Assembly (NCBI GenBank): GCA_947090235.1
Contig: CAMUNJ010000056.1
Coordinates: 1 to 5,369, forward strand
Source: an uncultured Bacillota bacterium
Lineage (GTDB): Bacteria > Bacillota > Clostridia > Christensenellales > UBA1242
Length of the DNA: 5,369 nucleotides
Direction: 5' to 3'
Shown here: positions 1-5,369 of the stretch, one piece after another
Position numbering within the stretch: the stretch's first letter is position 1
Layout: every line of letters begins with the position of its first letter
Translations under genes and position numbers: made by a program
The notes under the pieces: generated by a model
Databases searched by the model: none
What the model was told of the DNA's origin: nothing
What the model saw: only the letters and a program-made list of their open reading frames with translations

Positions 1-25
1 TTTAAAATTTTTAAATAATATATTA

Positions 26-51
26 AAACTTGTTGACAAGACAACAAGTTT
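26..51. promoter_or_regulatory. Operator 1: perfect palindrome over the -35 box
   Basis: This is an inverted repeat with 10-base arms, AAACTTGTTG (26-35) and CAACAAGTTT (42-51), separated by ACAAGA. The arms match perfectly. Its core is repeated 37 bases downstream, and the -35 hexamer is embedded in it at 33-38. A smaller nested dyad, CTTGT-TG-ACAAG (29-40), suggests that ACAAG/CTTGT is the repeated recognition unit. Position just upstream of a MarR gene, symmetry and duplication point to an autoregulatory MarR operator. The palindrome is seen directly; the binding partner is inferred. Confidence 0.8.
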
Positions 52-62
52 GATGCTATTAT
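33..62 (+). promoter_or_regulatory. Predicted sigma-A-type promoter of the six-gene operon
   Basis: A perfect -35 hexamer TTGACA (33-38) lies 18 bases upstream of the -10 hexamer TATTAT (57-62). A TG at 54-55 forms an extended -10 element (TGC before TATTAT). A/T tracts at about 1-25 could act as an UP element. Transcription would start near 68-70, giving a leader of only about 25 bases before the first ATG at 95. The -35 box is inside the first palindrome and the predicted start is inside the second, so repressor binding at either would block RNA polymerase. The start site is predicted by eye. Confidence 0.75.
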
Positions 63-64
63 AA

Positions 65-86
65 ACTTGTTGACAAAACAACAAGT
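65..86. promoter_or_regulatory. Operator 2: palindrome over the transcription start
   Basis: ACTTGTTG (65-72) and CAACAAGT (79-86) are perfect 8-base arms around the spacer ACAAAA. The element is identical to the core of operator 1 apart from one spacer base (ACAAGA there). The two centres are 37 bases apart, about 3.5 helical turns, so two dimers would sit on roughly opposite faces of the DNA. It covers the predicted transcription start and abuts the GAGG ribosome binding site (87-90). A transcript starting near 69 would lack part of the left arm, which argues for a DNA operator over an RNA hairpin. Confidence 0.8.
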
Positions 87-94
87 GAGGTTTT

Positions 95-532
95 ATGGAA
101 GATAGATTTAAAAAATTTACTATTCTTATAAATAAGATTATAAGAAGTATTCACAAAATTAAAAGCGATGAGATGGGCAGGTTAGGTTTAAAAAGCACTC
201 ATGTTTCTTGTTTATATTATCTTTATCGCGAGGGCGAGATGACTGCTAAAGAATTATGCGATGTTTGCGAGGAAGACAAAGGAGCAATTTCGCGTGCTAT
301 CGAGTTTTTGGAAGAACAAGGATATTTGTTATGCTCTTCTAAAACCGAAAAAAGGTATAAAAGCCCTATTAGTCTTAGTGATAAAGGAAAAGAGGTTGGT
401 GCGTTTATTTGCAACAAGGTAGATGGACTTTTAGAAAAGGCGAGCAAAGGTTTGAGTGAAGAAAAAAGAAAGATTTTTTATGAAAGTTTACATTTGATTG
501 CAAACAATTTGCAAAAGCTATGTGATAAATAG
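95..532 (+). CDS. MarR-family transcriptional regulator, cysteine-rich
   Basis: This is a cytoplasmic DNA-binding protein of 145 residues, the usual MarR length. An N-terminal helix (about 4-22) and a C-terminal helix (about 121-143) would form the dimer interface. Between them is a winged helix-turn-helix: MTAKELCDVCEEDKGAISRA (49-68) holds the two HTH helices, followed by EFLEEQGYL and a basic wing near 82-92 (SKTEKRYKSP). Six cysteines (39, 55, 58, 80, 106, 143) include a CxxC pair at 55/58 at the HTH; a thiol or metal sensing role is possible but unproven. The ATG at 95 is supported by GAGG at 87-90. It is first in the operon and directly behind the twin palindromes, so autorepression is likely. 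The ligand is unknown. It does not look like a close relative of FabT as I remember that sequence. The family call is firm; the role as local repressor is inferred. Confidence 0.9.
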   Translation: MEDRFKKFTILINKIIRSIHKIKSDEMGRLGLKSTHVSCLYYLYREGEMTAKELCDVCEEDKGAISRAIEFLEEQGYLLCSSKTEKRYKSPISLSDKGKEVGAFICNKVDGLLEKASKGLSEEKRKIFYESLHLIANNLQKLCDK

Positions 533-541
533 GAGGATAAT

Positions 542-1390
542 ATGGCAGTAAAAATTATTATAGATTCGGCTAGTGATATAGATTTAAAGGAGGCCGAAGA
601 ATTAGGAATAGGTTTAGTTCCTATGGAAGTTAGATTTGCGGAAGAGGAATTCTTGGATGGAATTAATCTTTCTCACAAAGAATTTTTTCAAAAATTGATT
701 GAAAGTGTTGAACTTCCAAAAACTAGTCAAATAAATCCTTTTACCTTTGAAGAAAAGATAAATGAGTTTGTTGATCAGGGTCACGAAGTGGTGATTATAA
801 CTATATCATCAAAACTTTCAGGAACGCATAGAAGTGCGTTGGAAGCCGCTAAAAAGTTTGATGGCAAGGTATTTGTTGTAGATAGTTTAAATGCTTGTAT
901 AGGCGAGCGTATTCTTTGTGAATATGCATTGAAATTGATAGAGCAAGGATTAACTGCAAAAGAAGTTGCAAAAAAACTAGATGAGGTTAAAAGTAAAATA
1001 AATGTTTTAGCATTGCTAGATACATTGAAATATTTGAAAAAAGGTGGAAGAATTTCTGCGATAACTGCTTTTGCTGGTGAAATGCTTTCTATCAAGCCGG
1101 TTGTAGGAGTAATTGATGGTGAGGTAAAAATGGTTGGTAAAGCGGTAGGCTCAAAAAAGGGTAACAATCTTTTAAATTCGCTTGTAGAAAAGAAAGGTGG
1201 CATTGATTTTGATATGCCTTTTGGCGTTGTGTGGTCTGGACTTGACAATTCTATGTTAAATAAGTATATTGAAGATAGTGGACATTTATGGAAGGACTTT
1301 GCCAAAACTGTGCCAGCATATATGATTGGCAGTACTATTGGCACTCATGTAGGCCCAGGTGCAATTGGTGTTGCATTTTTTGAAAAATAG
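542..1390 (+). CDS. DegV family protein (FakB-type fatty-acid-binding protein)
   Basis: At 282 residues it is full length for DegV. Proteins of this family bind one fatty acid in a buried pocket; characterised FakB members hand it to the kinase FakA, giving acyl-phosphate for phospholipid synthesis. Visible family motifs are the N-terminal IIIDSASDI (5-13), PKTSQINP (59-66), SSKLSGTHRSA (89-99) with the serine/threonine cluster that contacts the carboxylate in FakB structures, LDTLKYLKKGGRIS (159-172), IKPVV (184-188) and the C-terminal GTHVGPGAIGVAFF (267-280). The start is set by AGGAGG (531-536), which overlaps the MarR stop TAG, with a 5-base spacer. No fakA is present in the window, so the partner must be encoded elsewhere. 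DegV is certain; fatty-acid binding is highly likely from the family; chain specificity cannot be told from sequence. A MarR-degV pair is, as I recall, common in Clostridia. Confidence 0.93.
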   Translation: MAVKIIIDSASDIDLKEAEELGIGLVPMEVRFAEEEFLDGINLSHKEFFQKLIESVELPKTSQINPFTFEEKINEFVDQGHEVVIITISSKLSGTHRSALEAAKKFDGKVFVVDSLNACIGERILCEYALKLIEQGLTAKEVAKKLDEVKSKINVLALLDTLKYLKKGGRISAITAFAGEMLSIKPVVGVIDGEVKMVGKAVGSKKGNNLLNSLVEKKGGIDFDMPFGVVWSGLDNSMLNKYIEDSGHLWKDFAKTVPAYMIGSTIGTHVGPGAIGVAFFEK

Positions 1391-1398
1391 GAGGAAAG

Positions 1399-2601
1399 AT
1401 GAACATATTTAAAAGATTTTATTGTCGAACTTATCAAAAGGTTTTTAAAAGTCTACTTCCCATTTTACCATATAGAGAACCAAAACTTTTAAAGTCTTAT
1501 GCCGATATTGCTGATGTATTGAAAGATAAAAAGATTAGCAAAGTTCTACTTGTTACAGACAAAGGAATAAATAGTTTAGGGTTGACCAAATCTTTAGAAA
1601 CTGAATTAAAACAAAATCAAATCAAAGTTTTTGTGTTTGATAAAACTGTTGCGAATCCTACAACTCAAAATGTGGATGACGCTTTAAAAATGTATAAGTC
1701 AAATGACTGCCAAGCATTGATTGCTTTTGGTGGCGGATCGGCAATGGATTGTGCAAAGGCAACTGGTGCTAGAATTGCAAGACCTAAAAAGAGTTTGGAA
1801 AAGATGAAAGGAGTTTTGAAAGTTAGAAAAAAACTTCCTCTTTTGATTGCTATTCCAACCACTGCAGGAACAGGCAGTGAAACGACTTTGGCAGCAGTGA
1901 TAACTGATAGCCAAACCCGACATAAGTATGCAATAAATGATTTTCCTTTAATCCCACAATATGCTGTACTTTTGCCGGAATTGACAGTGGGACTGCCTAA
2001 GCATATAACTTCAACAACAGGCATGGATGCCCTTACACATGCCATAGAAGCCTATATAGGCAATAGTACAACAAAAGATACCAGAAAGTATGCTTTGGAG
2101 GCTATAAAGGCAATATTTGACAACTTAGAGGTGGCATACAATGATGGAAGTAATATTTCTGCAAGAGAAAATATGCTTCTTGCATCATATAAGGCAGGAC
2201 TTGCTTTTACAAAATCTTATGTAGGATATGTTCATGCGATTGCACATTCCTTGGGAGGAAAATATAATATTGCTCATGGCCTTGCAAATGCTGTATTATT
2301 GCCATATGTTTTAAAGGCTTATGGAAAGAAGATTTATAAAAAACTTTTGCAAATAGCCCTATATACTGGACTTTGTGATAAATCAACGCCTAAAGAAGTT
2401 GCAGCGAAAATAGTTATAGAAAAAATACAAGATATGAATACAAACATGAACATTCCAAAATATATAGATGGCATTAAAGAAGAGGATATAAAATCTCTTG
2501 CTAAAACTGCCGAAAAAGAAGGAAATCCGCTTTATCCAGTTCCTCATCTTTGGACTAGAAAAGAGTTTGAAAAAATATATTTTGAGGTGAAAAATGGATA
2601 A
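1399..2601 (+). CDS. Iron-containing (group III) alcohol dehydrogenase
   Basis: This is a 400-residue NAD(P)-dependent alcohol/aldehyde oxidoreductase of the Fe-ADH superfamily. The N-terminal Rossmann-like part carries the dinucleotide loop FGGGSAMDCAK (110-120) and PTTAGTGSE (153-161). The metal ligands are complete by comparison with FucO: D210 and H214 in GMDALTHAIEAY, H279 in GYVHAIAH, and H293 in NIAHG; H283 matches the conserved active-site histidine. It is therefore predicted to be active. The first ~25 residues (FKRFYCRTYQKVFKSLLPIL, 4-23) form a basic, amphipathic extension beyond the usual fold and could touch the membrane. AGGAGG at 1389-1394 overlaps the degV stop and sets the ATG at 1399. 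The gene overlaps the next by 8 bases. The substrate cannot be read from sequence; placement beside an aldehyde dehydrogenase and lipid genes suggests long-chain aldehydes or alcohols. Confidence 0.93.
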   Translation: MNIFKRFYCRTYQKVFKSLLPILPYREPKLLKSYADIADVLKDKKISKVLLVTDKGINSLGLTKSLETELKQNQIKVFVFDKTVANPTTQNVDDALKMYKSNDCQALIAFGGGSAMDCAKATGARIARPKKSLEKMKGVLKVRKKLPLLIAIPTTAGTGSETTLAAVITDSQTRHKYAINDFPLIPQYAVLLPELTVGLPKHITSTTGMDALTHAIEAYIGNSTTKDTRKYALEAIKAIFDNLEVAYNDGSNISARENMLLASYKAGLAFTKSYVGYVHAIAHSLGGKYNIAHGLANAVLLPYVLKAYGKKIYKKLLQIALYTGLCDKSTPKEVAAKIVIEKIQDMNTNMNIPKYIDGIKEEDIKSLAKTAEKEGNPLYPVPHLWTRKEFEKIYFEVKNG

Positions 2602-3970
2602 ACAAGAAATACTGTCAATATATTCTCAACAAAAAGAGAATTTATTAAATAATAGTCTAAGAAATCCTAAAAACAGAATCAAAGCGTTGAAAACTTTATA
2701 TAAAAATATTGTTTTGATGCAAGATGAAATTTGTGAAAGTTTATATAAAGATTTAAACAAAAGTAAAACAGAAAGTTATATGGCAGAAATAGGCTTGGTT
2801 TTAAGTGAAATTTCCTTTATGATAAAACATATAAAAAAGTTTTCTAAAGAAAAAAGAGTTATAACTCCTTTAGCACAATTTGCATCCAAGTCTTATAAAA
2901 AACCTTGTCCAAAAGGTCATGTATTAATTATTAGCCCTTGGAATTATCCATTTATGCTTTCTATAGAGCCTCTTGTTGATGCGATTTCAGCAGGCAATAT
3001 AGTTATGCTAAAACCTAGCGAGACATCTAGTAATGTTAGTAGAATAATTGATAAATTGATAAAAACTACATTCACACAAAATCAGGTTTTTACTGTTTTA
3101 GGTGGACGAGAAGAATGTTCTTTTCTGTTAGATTTGGACTTTGACCATATTTTCTTTACTGGCAGTACAAGAGTTGGTAAAATAGTTATGCAAAAGGCTG
3201 CTCAACATTTCACATCAGTCACACTTGAAATGGGTGGCAAGAGTCCATGCATAGTAGATGAAAGTGCAAATATTTCGCTTACTGCAAAAAGATTGGTGTT
3301 TGGCAAATTTTTAAATTGCGGTCAAACCTGTGTTGCTCCAGATTATATTTATTGTGCAAAAAATGTGAAAGATAAACTTATTAAAGAGATAGAAAGGCAA
3401 ATTGTTTTGCAATATACAGTTGACCCTTTATCAAATAAGGCTTATCCTAAGATGATAAACCAAAAACAATTTGATAATTCACTTAAATTAATTAAACAAG
3501 ATAATCTTATTTTTGGCGGAAGATTTAATAAAGAAACTTTAAAAATTGAACCTACTTTATTACAATCTAATTTTTCATCGCTAGAAATGAAAGAAGAGAT
3601 GTTTGGTCCAGTTCTTCCAATTGTTGAATTTGAAAATATAGATGAAGTTATCAAAAATGTAAACAAATTACCTAAACCTTTAGCTTTATATATTTTCTCT
3701 TCATCTAAGAAAAATATAAGAAAGATAACTTCTTGTTGTGATTATGGTGGAGGTTGTATCAATGATTGTGTTATTCATCTTGCAACTTCACGTCTAGGTT
3801 TTGGTGGAATCAAGTCAAGTGGAATAGGGGCTTATCATGGAAAGACAGGTTTTGATACCTTCTCGCATTATAAAAGTATTGTTGATAAGAAAACTTGGAT
3901 AGACTTGCCAATGCGTTATCAACCTTATTCAAAATTAAAGAATAAACTTATAAAAATGTTTTTAAAATAG
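2594..3970 (+). CDS. Aldehyde dehydrogenase, class 3-like (fatty aldehyde type)
   Basis: This 458-residue NAD(P)-dependent aldehyde dehydrogenase is the short form typical of the ALDH3 group and lacks the extended N-terminus of ALDH1/2. The catalytic set is intact: SPWNYP (114-119) with N117, cofactor lysine K140 in KPSE, GSTRVGK (190-196), general base E212 in LEMGGKSP, nucleophile C246 in NCGQTC, and E335 in EEMFGP. The C-terminal block FGGIKSSGIGAYHGKTGFDT (403-422), followed by FSHYKS (423-428), is the ALDH3 signature, and the tail (RYQPYSKLKNKLIKMFLK, 441-458) is basic-amphipathic, as in membrane-associated fatty aldehyde dehydrogenases. It would oxidise an aldehyde to the carboxylic acid. 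An unusual cysteine cluster sits at 381, 382, 388 and 392. GAGGTGA (2584-2590) inside the upstream gene, plus the 8-base overlap, implies translational coupling to the alcohol dehydrogenase. Class is well supported; a long-chain substrate is inferred. Confidence 0.92.
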   Translation: MDKQEILSIYSQQKENLLNNSLRNPKNRIKALKTLYKNIVLMQDEICESLYKDLNKSKTESYMAEIGLVLSEISFMIKHIKKFSKEKRVITPLAQFASKSYKKPCPKGHVLIISPWNYPFMLSIEPLVDAISAGNIVMLKPSETSSNVSRIIDKLIKTTFTQNQVFTVLGGREECSFLLDLDFDHIFFTGSTRVGKIVMQKAAQHFTSVTLEMGGKSPCIVDESANISLTAKRLVFGKFLNCGQTCVAPDYIYCAKNVKDKLIKEIERQIVLQYTVDPLSNKAYPKMINQKQFDNSLKLIKQDNLIFGGRFNKETLKIEPTLLQSNFSSLEMKEEMFGPVLPIVEFENIDEVIKNVNKLPKPLALYIFSSSKKNIRKITSCCDYGGGCINDCVIHLATSRLGFGGIKSSGIGAYHGKTGFDTFSHYKSIVDKKTWIDLPMRYQPYSKLKNKLIKMFLK

Positions 3971-3979
3971 GAGAAAATT

Positions 3980-4699
3980 ATGGAAAAAGTTAAAAATTTT
4001 ATAAAAAAAGATTACTTTTTATTGGCAAATCTTTTGTTAACACTTTTAATCATTGTTGGTGATTGTCTTTATATGAATTATGATCAACTTTGGATGAAAT
4101 CCCTTACAAGCGTATTATTTGTTGTTATGGGCATTGTTAACTTTGTTTATTTGATTTTAAATAAACAAAAAAATTATCTTTTCCCTTCTATAATGTTAGC
4201 GGGATTAGTGTTTGCCTGCCTTGGAGATATAATTTTAGAAATTGAATTTATAGTAGGTGCTGCTTTGTTTGCAATAGGTCATATTTTCTACTTTGTTGCT
4301 TATTGCTTTTTGCAAAAATTTAAATGGACAGATCTTATTTGTGGAGTTGCAATTCTAATTCCTTCAGTACTATTTATAACTCTTGCTCCAATATTCAATT
4401 TTGGTGGAGTTTTGATGGAAATAGTTTGTGTTGTTTACGCGGTTATAATTTCGCTTATGGTTGGCAAAGCAATCACTAATTTTGTTAGAGAAAGAAATTG
4501 GCAAAATCTTTTGATTATGGTTGGAAGTATTTTATTCTTCTTCTCAGACCTTATGTTGCTTCTCAATATTTTTGCAGGTCTTTCTTATGTTGGCACTTTA
4601 TGTCTAGCAACTTATTATCCAGCAGAAATCTTGCTTTCTTTCTCAATCTTTTTAAAGCAGAGCAGTTTAGTGGAGGAAAAAGAAAATGATAAAAAATAG
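3980..4699 (+). CDS. YhhN/TMEM86 family membrane protein, possible lysoplasmalogenase
   Basis: This is a 239-residue integral membrane protein with about eight hydrophobic segments (roughly 13-30, 39-60, 66-86, 89-111, 117-137, 142-165, 176-196, 200-222) and a charged C-terminal tail. The pattern of conserved polar residues inside membrane segments matches YhhN/TMEM86: K40 in MKSLTS, LGDIIL (81-86) with D83, GHIFYF (100-105) with H101, FFSDLML (187-193) with D190, and TYYPAEIL (211-218). Characterised relatives (mammalian TMEM86, a Legionella YhhN protein) hydrolyse the vinyl-ether bond of lysoplasmalogen, releasing a fatty aldehyde and a glycerophospho-base. The two aspartates are the likely catalytic residues. 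AGGAGA at 3969-3974, overlapping the ALDH stop, sets the ATG at 3980. Sitting next to aldehyde-processing genes supports this activity, although many bacterial YhhN proteins have no tested function. Confidence 0.83.
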   Translation: MEKVKNFIKKDYFLLANLLLTLLIIVGDCLYMNYDQLWMKSLTSVLFVVMGIVNFVYLILNKQKNYLFPSIMLAGLVFACLGDIILEIEFIVGAALFAIGHIFYFVAYCFLQKFKWTDLICGVAILIPSVLFITLAPIFNFGGVLMEIVCVVYAVIISLMVGKAITNFVRERNWQNLLIMVGSILFFFSDLMLLLNIFAGLSYVGTLCLATYYPAEILLSFSIFLKQSSLVEEKENDKK

Positions 4700-5369
4700 A
4701 GTTGTACAAATTATTTTTCAAACAGTCTATTTAACACTTGCTATTTTGGGAGTTATTGGCAGTTTGGGTTATTTTGAGCAAAGTTTTAATGGAAATTTTT
4801 ATGCATATTATACAAATCTAAGTAATTATGTTTGTATGGGTGTTATGATCGCTGCGTTTGTTCATACAATCAAAAGTGCAATAAAAAAAGAAGATGGTTT
4901 TGTAAAAACAACTCCAGCTTTCAAGTTTTTATGTGTAATTTTAATCTTGGTTACTTTTTTAGTTTATAACATCTTGCTCGCAAAAGAAAAATCACCATCA
5001 GAATATTTTTTATCTCTGTCAAATCTTTTGATGCATGTTATATTGCCAATAATGTTTATTTTGCATTGGGTGCTTTTCTATGAACATGGAAAGCTAAAAT
5101 GGTTTCATCCACTTCTTTGTACAATTATGCCTTTAGGATATGTGATTTTTGTTTTGATTAGAGCAGCAATTTTAAAAGGTATTGAAGGTGCAATGCTATA
5201 TCCATACTTTTTCTTGAATGTAGATAAGTTGGGCTGGGGAGGATTTTTTGCATGGGTGAGTATACTTGTTGGGATTTTTGTATTGATAGGATATATAATA
5301 TATTTCTTAGATAATATCCAATATTTTAAAGAAAAATTTAAAAAACATAAACAAGATAAACAAAAAAAC
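4686..5369 (+). CDS. Pr6Pr / FAR-17a-AIG1-like six-pass membrane protein (3' partial)
   Basis: An open frame starts at ATG 4686 and runs 228 codons to the window edge without a stop; the lysine-rich end (KEKFKKHKQDKQKN) suggests the C-terminus is near. GGAGG (4672-4676) lies 9 bases upstream and the start overlaps the previous gene by 14 bases, implying coupling. Six hydrophobic segments are visible (about 8-28, 44-64, 79-99, 110-130, 142-162, 187-208). Motifs fit the Pr6Pr / FAR-17a-AIG1-like group: FYAYYTNLSNYVCMGVM (38-54), SNLLMHVILPIMFILHW (112-128), GYVIFVLIRAAI (151-162) and YPYFFLNVDKLGWGG (172-186). Eukaryotic AIG1 and ADTRP are membrane hydrolases of fatty-acid esters of hydroxy fatty acids, using a threonine and a histidine in the membrane; T43 and H117 here are the candidate equivalents. 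The family call is from remembered motifs; enzymatic activity is speculative. A transport or structural role is also possible. Confidence 0.75.
   Translation, partial: MIKNRVVQIIFQTVYLTLAILGVIGSLGYFEQSFNGNFYAYYTNLSNYVCMGVMIAAFVHTIKSAIKKEDGFVKTTPAFKFLCVILILVTFLVYNILLAKEKSPSEYFLSLSNLLMHVILPIMFILHWVLFYEHGKLKWFHPLLCTIMPLGYVIFVLIRAAILKGIEGAMLYPYFFLNVDKLGWGGFFAWVSILVGIFVLIGYIIYFLDNIQYFKEKFKKHKQDKQKN

Noticed and set aside
26..51. Palindrome as a rho-independent terminator of an upstream gene
   Set aside because: The stem is GC-poor, there is no following U-tract, and the same element recurs over the promoter, which fits an operator.
70..75. Second TTGACA hexamer inside operator 2 as another -35 box
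   Set aside because: The region 16-19 bases downstream is the start codon area (TTATGG) and has no acceptable -10; the hexamer is explained by the operator duplication.
781..1344. Long reverse-strand open frame opposite the DegV gene (also 223-447, 1665-2045, 1699-1923 and 3442-3666 on the minus strand)
   Set aside because: They lie fully inside genes with clear family motifs; translations are serine/proline-rich with no domain and no ribosome binding site context that I can see.
4498..4689. Small + strand frame inside the YhhN gene
   Set aside because: It is out of frame within a well-supported membrane protein gene and encodes no recognisable motif.
5264..5271. ACTTGTTG half-site within the last gene
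   Set aside because: There is no matching CAACAAGT arm 6 bases downstream and it is inside coding sequence; a chance match is likely. A partial match near 1539 was dropped for the same reason.

Overview
The window is AT-rich DNA from a bacterium with standard stop usage: TAG and TAA are used, TGA is not read as a codon, and tryptophan is TGG. AGA and ATA codons are frequent, Shine-Dalgarno sites are strong (AGGAGG) and the genes are tightly packed. The gene families present (a cysteine-rich MarR regulator, DegV, an iron-type alcohol dehydrogenase, a class 3-like aldehyde dehydrogenase) suggest a low-GC Bacillota, most likely an anaerobic Clostridia-type organism. This placement comes from composition and family content, not from a marker gene.

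Layout: bases 1-94 hold an AT-rich promoter region with two near-identical palindromes. One covers the -35 box and the other covers the predicted transcription start. Six genes follow on the + strand with no gap over 9 bases: a MarR-family repressor (95-532), a DegV/FakB-type fatty-acid-binding protein (542-1390), an iron-dependent alcohol dehydrogenase (1399-2601), a class 3-like aldehyde dehydrogenase (2594-3970), a YhhN/TMEM86-family membrane protein (3980-4699), and a six-pass membrane protein of the Pr6Pr / FAR-17a-AIG1-like type (4686 to the window end, no stop reached). There is no internal terminator, no minus-strand gene, no RNA gene and no mobile element.

Working together: each family is known on its own, but the set suggests one pathway. 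YhhN/TMEM86 proteins include lysoplasmalogenases, which split the vinyl-ether bond of lysoplasmalogens and release a long-chain aldehyde. A class 3-like aldehyde dehydrogenase could oxidise that aldehyde to a fatty acid, and the iron alcohol dehydrogenase could reduce it to, or form it from, a fatty alcohol. DegV/FakB proteins bind fatty acids and present them to the kinase FakA for return to phospholipid. Eukaryotic AIG1/ADTRP relatives of the last protein hydrolyse fatty-acid esters. The operon is therefore proposed to be a MarR-controlled system for recovery or detoxification of lipid-derived aldehydes and fatty acids. This is inference from family membership and gene order and has not been shown experimentally.
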